Assembly (NCBI RefSeq): GCF_017165765.1
Contig: NZ_JAFGZD010000003.1
Location: 349,516-413,515, forward strand
Direction: 5' to 3'
Length of the DNA: 64,000 bases
Source: Pseudomonas capsici
GTDB lineage: Bacteria; Pseudomonadota; Gammaproteobacteria; Pseudomonadales; Pseudomonadaceae
The position numbers and the translations under genes are program-made. Below the pieces are notes generated by a model. The model was not told the DNA's origin, ran no database searches, and saw only the letters and a program-made list of their open reading frames with translations. Of the stretch, positions 24,850-34,457 are shown in pieces. The first letter of the stretch is position 1; each line of letters begins with the position of its first letter.

Positions 24850-26058
24850 TCAGAGGTCGGAGAGGCCGAGGGCCGAATCGATGCCGTTGAGCGCATCGGC
24901 CAGGGCCCTGGCCTTGTCGGCGATTGCCTGGCGCTGTGCGGCATCGACCTGATCGTAAGGGCGGTAGCCGCTGTCGGTTTTCAGTGCCTTGAGTTGTTCA
25001 TCCAGGGCCCCCAAGGTGCTGTCGAGGGTTTGCAGCAGAGCGCCTGCGCTCTTGGCCAGCAGCGGACGCAGCAGGTCGATGACCTTGCGGGTGCCTTCCA
25101 GGTTGGCGGCGAAACCATTGAGGTCGCTGTGGCTGTAGCGCTCCTCTTCGCCCTTGCTGCGCACCTCGGCCAGACTGCGCATGTTGCGGGCAAGGATCTC
25201 GGCCAGTTGCTCGGGTGCCAGGGTCTGCGCCAGCAGTTGCTGCTTCAGACTGGCGACATCGGTTTGCAGACGCTGCGCCACGGGTGTCAGGCCTTCGGTA
25301 CTGCGCTTCTCGAACAGTCCGTACTCGATGCGGTGGAAGCCGCCGAAGCCGGGGTCCTGCTCGCGTTTTTCGTAGTAGTCGGCCCGGGCGTTGATGGCGT
25401 TGTCCAGTTCCGCCAGACGCTGCGAGGCAGGGGCAATGCGCTGATACAGCGTGCGGGCCGGGGTGTAGGCGGCTTGCGCTGCGCTCAGGTCACCGGCCTC
25501 GATGGCCTGTTGCAAGGTGGTGACGGCCTTGATCAGCGCCGAGCTTTGCTGGCTCAGGTACACGCGGTATTCGGACAGCGGGCCGATAAACGCCACCATC
25601 GACGGACGCGCCTTGGCTCGTGCCTCGGACTCGGCCGTCGGGGTGACATGCAGGGTGCCCCGCGGGTTGCTCAGCAGGCCGCAGGTGATGGCGTAGTCGC
25701 CGGGCTGCAGGTTGGCGTTGATCACCTGGCTCAGGCCCGGCGCAATGTTTTCCCGCTCTTCCACCACCAGCACGCCGTCGAGGATTTCCCATTCCACGGC
25801 ACGTTCGGAGCGGTTGACGATGCGAAAGGCGTTCTTGCCGGCAGGCACGGTCAGCGTATCGGGATCGCAGTTGTGGGCGTGGATGTTGACCACGGTTTCA
25901 TTGCCGCTGTTGGCGGCGCGTTTTTTCGAGGCCACCTGCGAGGCGTAGTAGAACAGCCCACCGGCAGCGATCATCAGGATCACGGAGCCGGCGACTGCCA
26001 GTCGCAAGGCGCGGGGAGGCCTGGCTTTCCCGGAAAGCTCAGAGGAAGGGTTCGACAT
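24850..26058 (-). CDS. efeO: EfeO, cupredoxin plus M75 iron-uptake protein
   Basis: From ATG 26058 the protein has 402 residues: a membrane anchor or uncleaved signal (LRLAVAGSVILMIAAGGLFYY), a cupredoxin domain (VNIHAHNCDPDTLTVPAGKN to GDYAITCGLLSNPRGTL, residues about 45-130) and an M75 domain with GFHRIEYGLFEKRS (HxxE motif) and EEERYSHSDLNGFAANLEG. A longer frame upstream to 26292 lies inside efeU and has no family match. EfeO binds iron (and possibly copper) in the periplasm and hands it to EfeU, whose gene ends 8 bases upstream. Confidence 0.93.
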   Translation of the reverse strand: MSNPSSELSGKARPPRALRLAVAGSVILMIAAGGLFYYASQVASKKRAANSGNETVVNIHAHNCDPDTLTVPAGKNAFRIVNRSERAVEWEILDGVLVVEERENIAPGLSQVINANLQPGDYAITCGLLSNPRGTLHVTPTAESEARAKARPSMVAFIGPLSEYRVYLSQQSSALIKAVTTLQQAIEAGDLSAAQAAYTPARTLYQRIAPASQRLAELDNAINARADYYEKREQDPGFGGFHRIEYGLFEKRSTEGLTPVAQRLQTDVASLKQQLLAQTLAPEQLAEILARNMRSLAEVRSKGEEERYSHSDLNGFAANLEGTRKVIDLLRPLLAKSAGALLQTLDSTLGALDEQLKALKTDSGYRPYDQVDAAQRQAIADKARALADALNGIDSALGLSDL

Positions 26059-26066
26059 GTAGGCCC

Positions 26067-26915
26067 TTATTCGTTCGTGACGGAAGTGGGGGAGCGTTGC
26101 GGTTTTTCTGCCGTGGAGTGAGGCAGGAAGAACAGCACCAGCGCACCGATCAGGTAGATCAGGTAAGCGCTCAGGGTGCTGACGGTCGGCGCATCCTGAT
26201 AACCGAACATGCCGGCCAGCACCGAGCCGAGCGGGCCGTCCATCGGCAGGGTCGCGCTGAAATCGATGACCACATCCTGCAAGTGATTCCACACCCCGGC
26301 TTCATGCAGTGCCTGCACGGAGTTGGACAGAATTCCGGCGGCTACCACCAGGATGAACAACCCGGTCCAGCGGAAGAACAGGCTCAGGTTCAGGCGCATG
26401 CTGCCGCTGTAGATCGCCACGCCGAAACCGATGGCCAGCAGCAGGCCGAGCAGGGCACCCAGGGGCGCGCTGGAACCTTCGCTCTGCTGGAAGACGGCGA
26501 GCAGGAAGAAAACGGTTTCCAGTCCTTCCCGGGCCACGGCGAAGAACACCATGGCGATCAGGGCGTAAGTCTGGTTTTTCGAGCCGGCGAGGGCGGCGTC
26601 CAGCGAGGCATGCAGGGCGTGCTTGATGGAGCGCGCCACCTTGCGCATCCAGAACACCATGGAACTGAGGATGCCCACGGCCACCAGACCGACGATGCCC
26701 TCGAACAGCTCTTGCTGCTTTTGCGGAAATTCGGCGCTCATCAGCTCAAGGCCACCGCCGACGAACAGGGCCAGGGCCGCGGCGAGGAAGACACCGATCC
26801 ACACCGCAGGCATCCACTCGCCGCGGCCGGTCTGTTTCAGGTAACTGGCGATGATGCCAACGATAAGCGCGGCTTCAATGCCTTCGCGCAGCATGATCAA
26901 AAACGGAACAAGCAT
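26067..26915 (-). CDS. efeU: EfeU, FTR1-type iron permease
   Basis: The 282-residue membrane protein has seven predicted helices and two REGxE iron-transfer motifs: IMLREGIEAALIVGI at the N-terminus and AVAREGLETVFFLLA in the middle, typical of FTR1/EfeU permeases. It is the first gene of the efeUOBM operon and is preceded by a good Fur box (26983-27001), so iron starvation should induce the unit. It imports Fe(III) produced by EfeB/EfeO at the inner membrane. Confidence 0.95.
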   Translation of the reverse strand: MLVPFLIMLREGIEAALIVGIIASYLKQTGRGEWMPAVWIGVFLAAALALFVGGGLELMSAEFPQKQQELFEGIVGLVAVGILSSMVFWMRKVARSIKHALHASLDAALAGSKNQTYALIAMVFFAVAREGLETVFFLLAVFQQSEGSSAPLGALLGLLLAIGFGVAIYSGSMRLNLSLFFRWTGLFILVVAAGILSNSVQALHEAGVWNHLQDVVIDFSATLPMDGPLGSVLAGMFGYQDAPTVSTLSAYLIYLIGALVLFFLPHSTAEKPQRSPTSVTNE

Positions 26916-26982
26916 GGTTCACCGGGGTAAAGGCTTCGGGGTGAGGTGTTTCAGCGAGCTGTATGGCTGAAACAATAAGTAA

Positions 26983-27001
26983 CATAATGATACTCATTCC
27001 C
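26983..27001. promoter_or_regulatory. Fur box upstream of efeUOBM
   Basis: CATAATGATACTCATTCCC matches the 19-base Fur consensus GATAATGATAATCATTATC at 15 positions by direct count. It lies 68-86 bases upstream of the efeU start, where a promoter is expected. Confidence 0.7.
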
Positions 27002-27077
27002 GAATGAGAGCCAGTTGTTTTTCCGGTGATGCCTATGCTGTTCAGGTTGGGTTCAGGTAAAGAATCAATGAGTCACT

Positions 27078-27165
27078 GTGTCGGAGGCAGCTTTCTGGCG
27101 ACTTCACGCAGACGCAGAATATCTGCCGGTTTCAGGCCTTCTTCGCCAGCAAGCTGCCTCCCGCA
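27078..27165. repeat. REP/BIME-like inverted repeat, copy 2
   Basis: Left arm TGTCGGAGGCAGCTTTCTGG and right arm TCGCCAGCAAGCTGCCTCCC enclose GCAGACGCAGAATATCTG, the same centre as in copy 1 (724-815). It lies just beyond the 3' end of ampC. Confidence 0.8.
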
Positions 27166-27178
27166 ACTGATCGGTATT

Positions 27179-28342
27179 TCAATCCGGCGAGCAGCAACCC
27201 AGTTCTTCAAGGATGCGATACGCCAGGCGAACCCGCGCTTCATTGGGGTAATTCTTGTTGGCCAGAATCACGATGCCGAGCTTCTTCCCGGGCACAAAAG
27301 CCACGTATCCGCCAAAGCCATTGGTCGAGCCGGTCTTGTTGATCCAAACGTCCTGCTGTGGCTTCAAGGGCGGGTTCAAGGCACTGGCGGGCTGGGTTTC
27401 GTAGGCCATCTTGCTGGAGTTACCTTCTGACAGCGTCTCCAGCTTGACGGGGAGTGTGTACTGCTCCCAGATCAGGTCCTGAGTCATGCTGCCTGATCTG
27501 AAATAGCCGGTCCGGGTATCCGCGAGTGCGCGTTGCAGTGCAGGTGTGGTCTGCACAAGGCCCATGTTCGCTTCGACAAAACGGATCAGGTCACCGCTGC
27601 CGGACTTCATGCCATAGGCTTCGGCGGCCAGTACGCCGGGGTTGAGCCTTACCGCTTCGTCCTGCTTGTTGTAACCCTGTGCATAGTAGGACTGTCGGTT
27701 GGCGGGCACATCAAGGTAGCTGTTGGTCATGCCGAGAGCCGGAAACAGATGCTGCTCCATCGCCGTATTGAACGGCATCTTCATGCTGCTGGCTGCGATC
27801 ATGCCCAGTAGACCAATGCTGGGGTTGGCGTAGCTGCGATGTGCGCCGGGCAAATATTGCGGTTGCCAGGCCTTGAAGTAACTCAGCATCTGCCCGTTGT
27901 CCCGTATTGCATCGGGAAACTGCAGGGGAAAACCACCGGCGGTATGGGTGCCCAGATGAAAGAGCGGCACCTTGCCCAGGCGGCTGTCGTACAACTGGGG
28001 CACATAGGTGTCGATGCTGTCGGTCAGGGAAAGCTGGCCGTTGGCTTGAGCCCAGGTGGCGAGGGTCGCAGTGAAAAGCTTGCTGAGCGAGCCCAGTTCA
28101 AACAGCGTGTCGTTGCTGATCTTTGCCTGGCTGTCTCTGGAAGCAATCCCGTAGTCATAGAAGCGCCGCTGGCCATTGTCGGTGATGGCAATGGCCATTC
28201 CCGGGATGTTGTACTGCTGCATGAGGCTCTGGACTTCGGCGTCCACGGTCTTGTCCAGAGCTGGTGTTTCGCCTTGGGCAAAGGCCGTGCTGCCGATGAT
28301 GAGCAGCAGTGCCGATGCAACGCATGTCTGGGTCCATTGCAT
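27179..28342 (-). CDS. ampC: Class C beta-lactamase (AmpC)
   Basis: From ATG 28342 the protein has 387 residues with a signal peptide (TCVASALLLIIGSTAFAQ). Class C motifs are complete: SLSK at 85-88 (catalytic Ser and Lys), YAN at 171-173, and KTGSTNG near the C-terminus. Other family elements are FELGSLSKLFTATL and YANPSIGLLG. It hydrolyses cephalosporins and penicillins in the periplasm. No ampR regulator is adjacent, so expression is probably low and constitutive or controlled from elsewhere. A frame reaching 28468 would extend into SulP with no family match. Confidence 0.95.
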   Translation of the reverse strand: MQWTQTCVASALLLIIGSTAFAQGETPALDKTVDAEVQSLMQQYNIPGMAIAITDNGQRRFYDYGIASRDSQAKISNDTLFELGSLSKLFTATLATWAQANGQLSLTDSIDTYVPQLYDSRLGKVPLFHLGTHTAGGFPLQFPDAIRDNGQMLSYFKAWQPQYLPGAHRSYANPSIGLLGMIAASSMKMPFNTAMEQHLFPALGMTNSYLDVPANRQSYYAQGYNKQDEAVRLNPGVLAAEAYGMKSGSGDLIRFVEANMGLVQTTPALQRALADTRTGYFRSGSMTQDLIWEQYTLPVKLETLSEGNSSKMAYETQPASALNPPLKPQQDVWINKTGSTNGFGGYVAFVPGKKLGIVILANKNYPNEARVRLAYRILEELGCCSPD

Positions 28343-28445
28343 TGAAACGTCCTCGTATTCGCTGAGGGAGCAGACCCTGGCATTTTGCAGGCCAGGGCTC
28401 AATAAACGTTCTTTCTCAAGATATGACCCATGTGTTTCAGGTCGC

Positions 28446-29891
28446 TCAACTGTCGTGGGCTCCTGCACGTTTGAGCAGTGTCTTGCAACGTTCGGACAGG
28501 TGTATCACGCGCAGGTGTTTCCCGGCATTGCTGTAGCGCTCGCGCAGGGTTTTCAGTGCGGCAATGGCCGAGTAGTCGACGAAGTTCAGATGGCGGCAGT
28601 CAACGGTGGTCTGCTGCGGATCATTGGCCGGGTCGAACTGGTTGAGAAAGCGTGTGGTGGAGGCGAAGAACAGCGTGCCATGCATCAGGTAGAGCTTGCT
28701 GCCGTCCTGTTCGAGATGCGTGTCGGCGTAAAGTTCGCGGGCCTGCTGCCAGGCAAAGTTGAGGGCGGCGATGATGACGCCGAACACGACGGCGGCCGCC
28801 AGGTCGGTGAGCACGGTGACAATGGTCACGGCGATGATCGCCAGCACGTCGTTCATGGGGATCTTGTGCAGCACCCGCAACGAGGCCCAGGCAAAGGTCT
28901 GCTGGGACACCACGAACATCACGCCCACCAGCGCCGCCAGCGGAATGCGTTCGATCAGCGGCGACAGGAACAGCACGAACATCAGGATCATCATGCCGGC
29001 CACCACGCCGGAAAGACGCCCACGCCCGCCGGAACTGAGGTTGATGGCGGTCTGGCCGATCATCGCGCAACCGCCCATGCCGCCGCAGAAGCCGGACGCC
29101 ATGTTGGCCGCACCCAGGGCGATGCACTCGCGATTGGAGTGGCCGCGGGTTTCGGTGATCTCATCGGTGAGGTTCAGGGTCAGCAGGGTTTCCAGCAGAC
29201 CCACGATTGCCATCAGCACGGCATAGGGCATCACGATCTGCAGGGTTTCCAGATTCCATGGCACGTCGGGCAAGGCCAGTGACGGCAGGCCACCGGCAAT
29301 GTGCGCCATATCGCCCAGGGTGCGGGTCGGCAGTTCCAGCAGATACACCAGCAGACCGACGCTGAGAATCGCCACCAGCGCGGGGGGCACGGCACGGGTC
29401 AGGCGTGGCAGCAGGTAGACAATGGCCATGGTCAGGGCCACCAGCCCCAGCATCAGGTACAGGCTCTTGCCGCTGAGCCAGGCTGCGCCGCTCTTGAAGT
29501 GCTCCATTTGTGCCAGGGCAATCACAATCGCCAGGCCGTTGACGAAGCCGAGCATCACCGAATAGGGCACCATGCGCACCAGCTTGCCAAGGCGCAGCAG
29601 GCCGAAAGCAATCATGATCAGCCCGCCCAGCACCACGGTAGCCAGCAGATATTGCGCGCCGTGCTGCACCACCAGTGCCACGATCACCACGGCCATGGAG
29701 CCCGCCGCGCCGGAAATCATGCCCGGACGACCGCCGAACAGGGCGGTCAGGGTACAGATGATAAAAGCGCCATAAAGGCCCATCAGCGGGTTGAGATGAG
29801 CCACCAGGGCGAATGCGATGCACTCGGGCACCAGGGCGAAAGAAGTGGTGAGCCCGGCCAGGACTTCAGTGCGGATACGGAGTGGTTTCAT
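28446..29891 (-). CDS. SulP-family anion transporter with STAS domain
   Basis: The 481-residue protein has about 10-12 membrane helices. MKPLRIRTEVLAGLTTSFAL and VPECIAFALVAHLNPLMGLY match the SulP N-terminal signature, and GFCGGMGGCAMIGQTAINL is the conserved central loop. The C-terminal part (TVDCRHLNFVDYSAIAALK) is a STAS domain. Members move sulfate, bicarbonate, chloride or dicarboxylates. No carbonic anhydrase gene is adjacent, so bicarbonate cannot be inferred from context. It is divergent from the ZapE-like gene. Confidence 0.9.
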   Translation of the reverse strand: MKPLRIRTEVLAGLTTSFALVPECIAFALVAHLNPLMGLYGAFIICTLTALFGGRPGMISGAAGSMAVVIVALVVQHGAQYLLATVVLGGLIMIAFGLLRLGKLVRMVPYSVMLGFVNGLAIVIALAQMEHFKSGAAWLSGKSLYLMLGLVALTMAIVYLLPRLTRAVPPALVAILSVGLLVYLLELPTRTLGDMAHIAGGLPSLALPDVPWNLETLQIVMPYAVLMAIVGLLETLLTLNLTDEITETRGHSNRECIALGAANMASGFCGGMGGCAMIGQTAINLSSGGRGRLSGVVAGMMILMFVLFLSPLIERIPLAALVGVMFVVSQQTFAWASLRVLHKIPMNDVLAIIAVTIVTVLTDLAAAVVFGVIIAALNFAWQQARELYADTHLEQDGSKLYLMHGTLFFASTTRFLNQFDPANDPQQTTVDCRHLNFVDYSAIAALKTLRERYSNAGKHLRVIHLSERCKTLLKRAGAHDS

Positions 29892-30066
29892 GACTTACCT
29901 GAGGGCGAACGTACTGCGTCACAGCCGTCGGCATACAAAAGAAGGGCGCAGATGTTACGAAATATGCGTTTAACCGACCAGTTAAAAAGTCCTCATGTGC
30001 GACTATCATCTGCCTCGTGCTTCTATATGCTGGCAAATTTTCCCCAAGTCTAAGGTGCGTTCTCGA

Positions 30067-31182
30067 ATGGATGTCGTGTCTCCTCTGGATGCTTATGAAC
30101 GAGCGGTCCAGCGTGGTTTTCAGCCTGACGAGGCGCAATTTCAGGCTGCCCGGCACTTGCAGACGTGTTATCTGGCGCTGGCGCAGCAGGGCAAGACACC
30201 CAGGGGCGTTTATCTGTGGGGACCTGTCGGGCGCGGCAAGACTTGGCTGATGGACCGTTTTTTCGAGAGCCTGAGCGTACCGGCCCGACGTCAGCATTTT
30301 CATCACTTCATGCGCTGGGTCCACAAGCGCATGTTCGAGCTGATGGGCACATCCCAGCCGCTCAAGGTCGTGGCCCAAGAGCTGGCCCGGGAAGTGCGGG
30401 TGCTGTGTTTCGATGAGTTGTTTGTCACCGATATCGGCGATGCAGTGATCCTCGGCGGTCTGCTGCAGGTGATGTTCGAAGAAGGTGTGGTGCTGGTCTG
30501 CACCTCCAACCAGCCACCACAGCAGCTATACAGCCATGGCCATAACCGTGAGCGCTTTCTGCCCGCCATCGCTGCGATCGAGCAGTACATGGATGTGGTG
30601 ACCGTGGACGGCGGCGAAGATCATCGTCTGCATCCCGGCCAGTTGCATCAGCGTTACTGGGTTGCCGAACCGGGCAGTGCCAGTGCGCTGGGGGATATCT
30701 TCAAAGCCTTGAGTGGCGGGCAGACGGCGTATGACTCGCAGGTGATGCTCGGTTATCGCAGCATAAACGTGGTGCAGCACACCGACACGACGATCTGGTG
30801 CCGCTACCGCGACCTGTGCGAGCAACCCCTGGCAGCCATGGATTTCATCGCCTTGTGTGACCGTTTCTCGGTGATCCTGCTGGGCGAAGTCCCGGCCCTG
30901 AGCGCCGCCCAGCGCGAAGCGAAGATTGCCCGTGGCACCGAGGATGGTGTCGAGCAGGTGACGGCGGGGGATCGGCAATTGCCGCAACTGTCGCCCAAGG
31001 ACGATGGCGTGCGGCGTTTCATTGCCCTGGTGGACGAGTGCTACGACCGGCGTATTCCGCTGTATATCGAGGCGCAGACATCCATGGACGAGCTGTACAC
31101 CGAGGGTTACCTGTCATTTGCCTTTCGCCGCACCCTCAGTCGCCTGCAGGAAATGCAACTGGAACGTTTTACAGAGCACTGA
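30067..31182 (+). CDS. AFG1/ZapE-family ATPase
   Basis: The 372-residue protein from ATG 30067 is an AFG1-type P-loop ATPase: GVYLWGPVGRGKTWLMDRFF (Walker A), VLCFDELFVTDIGDAVILGG (Walker B), VLVCTSNQPPQQLYSHGHNR (sensor) and a C-terminal SPKDDGVRRFIALVDECYDR, LSFAFRRTLSRLQEMQ. In enterobacteria ZapE acts at the division septum under stress. Pseudomonads often have two homologues; whether this is the main one cannot be judged here. An earlier start at 29995 is possible but lacks a ribosome site. Confidence 0.88.
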   Translation: MDVVSPLDAYERAVQRGFQPDEAQFQAARHLQTCYLALAQQGKTPRGVYLWGPVGRGKTWLMDRFFESLSVPARRQHFHHFMRWVHKRMFELMGTSQPLKVVAQELAREVRVLCFDELFVTDIGDAVILGGLLQVMFEEGVVLVCTSNQPPQQLYSHGHNRERFLPAIAAIEQYMDVVTVDGGEDHRLHPGQLHQRYWVAEPGSASALGDIFKALSGGQTAYDSQVMLGYRSINVVQHTDTTIWCRYRDLCEQPLAAMDFIALCDRFSVILLGEVPALSAAQREAKIARGTEDGVEQVTAGDRQLPQLSPKDDGVRRFIALVDECYDRRIPLYIEAQTSMDELYTEGYLSFAFRRTLSRLQEMQLERFTEH

Positions 31183-31186
31183 TCGT

Positions 31187-32071
31187 TCAGACGACATCCC
31201 GACGACGCTGGGCCAGCATGTGCCTGGCGCCTTCGATGATCAGCACCACCACCGCCAGCCAGATCGGCACATAGGTCAGCCATTCATCACGGCCAATGCT
31301 TTCACCCAGCAGCAGGGCGACACACACCAGCAGTACCGGCTCCACATAACTGAGCAGGCCGAACAGGCTGAACGCCAGAATGCGGCTGGAAAGGATGTAG
31401 CTGATCAGGGCCGAGGCGCTGATGATGCCCAGCAGCGGAATCAGAAAGTAGAGCCTGGGTTCGTGTTGAGCCGCCATCGGGTTGCCATTGGCAATGAACC
31501 ACAGGCCGATGGGCAGCATGAACAGCATGTCGAACCAGAGCCCGCCCAGGTTATCGGTCTTGAGCCTGCGCCGCAGGACGAAGTAGAGCGGATAACCCAG
31601 CGCCACCAGCAGGGTTTCCCAGGAAAAGCTGCCCAGCCGCCACAGCTCGTGGCCCACGCCGATCAGGGCGAAGGAGGCGGCGATCTTCTGCAGATGCGAC
31701 AGGTGTTCGCCATACACGATACGGCCGGTGACGATCATGCTCAGCGGCAGCAGGAAATACCCCAGGGACACTTCCAGGCTGCGGCCGTGCAACGGGGCCC
31801 ACATGAAAATCAGTAGTTGCGCGCCCAGCAGCAGCGAAGACAGCAGGATGCCCAATATCAGCAGCGGCTGCTGCCTGATGCGCCCGGCCAGTGTGCGCAC
31901 CAGTTTCCAGTCGCCACTGATCAGCATGAACAGCGTGGCGCAAGGCACGGTCAGCAACATGCGCCAGCCGAAGATTTCCTCGCCGGTCAGCGGTGTCATC
32001 AGTGAGGTATAGAAGTACATGACGGCAAACAGCACCGACGCCATGACTGACAGCACGACACCTTTATACAC
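31187..32071 (-). CDS. EamA/RarD-family transporter
   Basis: From the GTG at 32071, which has AAAGAGG at good spacing, the protein has 294 residues and ten predicted membrane helices in two EamA repeats (first YKGVVLSVMASVLFAVMYFY, second LGYPLYFVLRRRLKTD onward). RarD-like features are the Arg-rich middle loop and SYVEPVLLVCVALLLGE near helix 9. It is a drug/metabolite exporter of unknown substrate. It is convergent with the ZapE-like gene, four bases between stops. A longer frame to 32113 is less likely. Confidence 0.85.
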   Translation of the reverse strand: MYKGVVLSVMASVLFAVMYFYTSLMTPLTGEEIFGWRMLLTVPCATLFMLISGDWKLVRTLAGRIRQQPLLILGILLSSLLLGAQLLIFMWAPLHGRSLEVSLGYFLLPLSMIVTGRIVYGEHLSHLQKIAASFALIGVGHELWRLGSFSWETLLVALGYPLYFVLRRRLKTDNLGGLWFDMLFMLPIGLWFIANGNPMAAQHEPRLYFLIPLLGIISASALISYILSSRILAFSLFGLLSYVEPVLLVCVALLLGESIGRDEWLTYVPIWLAVVVLIIEGARHMLAQRRRDVV

Positions 32072-32391
32072 AGCAGCCTCTTTGATGGATGGGGCGGGCG
32101 GGATGCACTGCAAAGGTGCGTAGTCTAGTGCGAAGATTTGAAAATAGCTGGAGTATTTCTGCTCGTCAGGTGGGCGTACACGTCATGAAGCGGGAGGGGC
32201 CTTGGACGCGATGCTTCGACAGGCAACACATCTCCAGCGTCTGAACATGCTGTCGCGGCCAAGACCAGGTTCACGGAATGGAGTGATGGATTGCCCCATT
32301 TGTGAGCATTGCACATGTGGAACCCTCCCTGACTTTGCTAGGCTGTCATGCTCACCAGCACGATCCTGTCTGGTGTTCTCAAGGAGTTTGC
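32072..32391. other. Divergent promoter region with a degenerate REP repeat
   Basis: The interval carries the promoters of the EamA and MFS genes. GGGAGGGGCCTTGGACGCGA (from 32192) and CTGTCGCGGCCAAGACC (to 32266) are degenerate arms of the REP family seen at 20997-21082. No gene is supported. Confidence 0.5.
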
Positions 32392-33543
32392 ATGACCTCT
32401 TTCAGCCACGAGGCCCAGATAACAAAGGCCCGGCAGGAGCAGTCTTCCACCCGGATAGCTTTTTTCATTGCAGGTTTCAGCGTGGCTTCCTGGGCACCAC
32501 TGGTGCCTTATGCCAAGGCCCGGGTCGGGCTGGATGACGGTACGCTGGGTTTATTGTTGCTGTGTCTGGGCATGGGCTCGATCCTGGCCATGCCGATGGC
32601 CGGCGCGCTGGCGTCACGCTACGGCTGTCGCCGCCTGTTGATCATTTCCACCCTGATCGTCTGCCTGTGTCTGCCCTTGTTGGCGAGCATTTCCAGCCTG
32701 CCGCTGCTGGTGGCGACTCTGTTTGTGTTCGGTGCAGGCATGGGCGGTGTGGATTGCACGGCCAATGTCCAGGCGGTGATTGTCGAGCGGGCCAGCGGCA
32801 AGACCATGATGTCCGGTTTCCATGGCCTGTTCAGCCTCGGCGGCATTGTGGGCGCGGCGGGCGTCAGTGCCTTGCTGAGCCTGGGCGCTTCGCCGCTGAT
32901 AGCAATGCTGATAGTGGTCGTGCTGACGCTTGGAGCCCTGGCCAAGGCCGCACCGCATCTGTTGCCTTACGGCAGCAAGTCCGAAGGGCCTGCCTTTGCG
33001 ATTCCCCGTGGCGTGGTGCTGTTTATCGGTCTGCTGTGCTTTACCGTGTTTCTCGCCGAAGGCGCGATGCTCGACTGGAGCGCGGTTTTCCTCAGTTCGC
33101 TGCGGGGCGTTGAAACTTCCTATGCCGGCCTGGGTTACGCGGTGTTTGCCGTGACCATGACATTGGGGCGGCTGTTTGGCGATGCGGTGGTGCGCAGGCT
33201 CGGCTCCAACCGGATCATCATTCTGGGCGGTTTGTGCGCTGCCAGCGGTCTGGCGATTGCCACGCTGGTGCCGGCCTGGGAGGCGGCCTTGCTGGGTTAT
33301 GCCCTGGTGGGGGCCGGTTGCTCGAATATCGTGCCGGTCTGCTACAGCGCTGTCGGCCGCCAGACCACCATGCCGGAAAGCGTCGCGATCCCGGCCATCA
33401 CCACGGTCGGTTATGCCGGGATTCTGGTCGGGCCGGCTGCCATCGGTTTCATCGCCCATGCCAGCAGCCTGGAACTGGCGTTCATGATCGTTGCCGTGAT
33501 GCTGCTGGGCGTGGCGATCAGTGGCAGCCAGCTCAAGACCTGA
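32392..33543 (+). CDS. MFS transporter
   Basis: From ATG 32392 (AAGGAG ribosome site) the 383-residue protein has twelve predicted helices. MAGALASRYGCRRLLIISTL is the loop 2-3 MFS signature and FGAGMGGVDCTANVQAVIVE and GFHGLFSLGGIVGA match the sugar/FucP-like branch with similarly placed residues. LFGDAVVRRLGSNRIIILGG is the repeat of the signature in the second half. Substrate unknown. It is convergent with the PhzF-like gene, with four bases between stops. Confidence 0.88.
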   Translation: MTSFSHEAQITKARQEQSSTRIAFFIAGFSVASWAPLVPYAKARVGLDDGTLGLLLLCLGMGSILAMPMAGALASRYGCRRLLIISTLIVCLCLPLLASISSLPLLVATLFVFGAGMGGVDCTANVQAVIVERASGKTMMSGFHGLFSLGGIVGAAGVSALLSLGASPLIAMLIVVVLTLGALAKAAPHLLPYGSKSEGPAFAIPRGVVLFIGLLCFTVFLAEGAMLDWSAVFLSSLRGVETSYAGLGYAVFAVTMTLGRLFGDAVVRRLGSNRIIILGGLCAASGLAIATLVPAWEAALLGYALVGAGCSNIVPVCYSAVGRQTTMPESVAIPAITTVGYAGILVGPAAIGFIAHASSLELAFMIVAVMLLGVAISGSQLKT

Positions 33544-33547
33544 GACC

Positions 33548-34381
33548 TTACAGCTTGCGCGCCATGCCCGAGACGCGGATCGAACTGCCGGTCTGTTCCG
33601 GGATTTCGGCGCGCAGGCGTGACGGGCTGCCCATGTCCTCGCCCTGCAGAATGTCGATGACGCCGCCGTGGGGCCAGCCGATATCACGCAGGTAACCGGC
33701 CAGCGCTGCGGTTGCCGCGCCGGTGGCCGGGTCTTCGTAGACACCGCCGAAGGCGAACGGATTGCGGGTATGGAAGAACTGCTCGCTTTCGGCAAACACC
33801 AGCACGATGGTTGCCCAGCCTTCGCGCACCATCAGCTGGCGTCCGGCTTCCTGATCGTATTGCATGGCCTTGAGCGTCGAGCGGCTATTGAGTGCCAGCA
33901 CCAGATGCCCGGCACCGCCGTTGATCGCCGCAGGCGGGATGCGCTCATCCAGATCGCTGTGCTGATAACCGAACAGCGCCAGGGCTTCTTCCAGCAATTG
34001 CGGGCTGATGGCTTTGCTGTGCGTGGGCGGGGATTGCAGGGCGGCTGAGGTCAGTTCGCCACGGGCATGGCCTTCGACCGTGATCTGCGCCTGATTGAGG
34101 GTCAGCCTGAACAGCCCGTCGCCTTGCTGCCCGGCCAGTGCTGCGCCCAGAGCAATGGTGGCATGGCCGCAGAAGGGCACTTCGGCCAGGGGCGAGAAGT
34201 AACGTACTCGCCATCCATCGTCCAGCGGGGCCGCGAAGGCCGTTTCCGAAAAACCGACCTCGGCGGCAATGCGCTGCATGGTGTTTTCATCGGGCAGTGC
34301 ATCGCCGATCCAGACGCCTGCCGGGTTGCCGCCTTGATTACCGTCGCTGAAGGCAGCCAGTTTGAGAATTTCCGTGGTCAT
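33548..34381 (-). CDS. PhzF-family epimerase-like protein
   Basis: The 277-residue protein belongs to the PhzF family: GGNPAGVWIGD, EVGFSETAFA with the conserved catalytic Glu, VPFCGHATIALGAAL and EDPATGAATAALAGYL near the end. The family has two diaminopimelate-epimerase-like halves. Phenazine synthesis genes are not nearby, so this is one of the many PhzF homologues of unknown substrate. The gene stands alone on the minus strand between the convergent MFS gene and the PACE exporter. Confidence 0.9.
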   Translation of the reverse strand: MTTEILKLAAFSDGNQGGNPAGVWIGDALPDENTMQRIAAEVGFSETAFAAPLDDGWRVRYFSPLAEVPFCGHATIALGAALAGQQGDGLFRLTLNQAQITVEGHARGELTSAALQSPPTHSKAISPQLLEEALALFGYQHSDLDERIPPAAINGGAGHLVLALNSRSTLKAMQYDQEAGRQLMVREGWATIVLVFAESEQFFHTRNPFAFGGVYEDPATGAATAALAGYLRDIGWPHGGVIDILQGEDMGSPSRLRAEIPEQTGSSIRVSGMARKL

Positions 34382-34457
34382 GTCGGACAGACCTTATCGT
34401 CACTGTGGGCCAATGATTGTGCCGAACCCTTGCACTGCAATCCAACGGCAAATGCAT

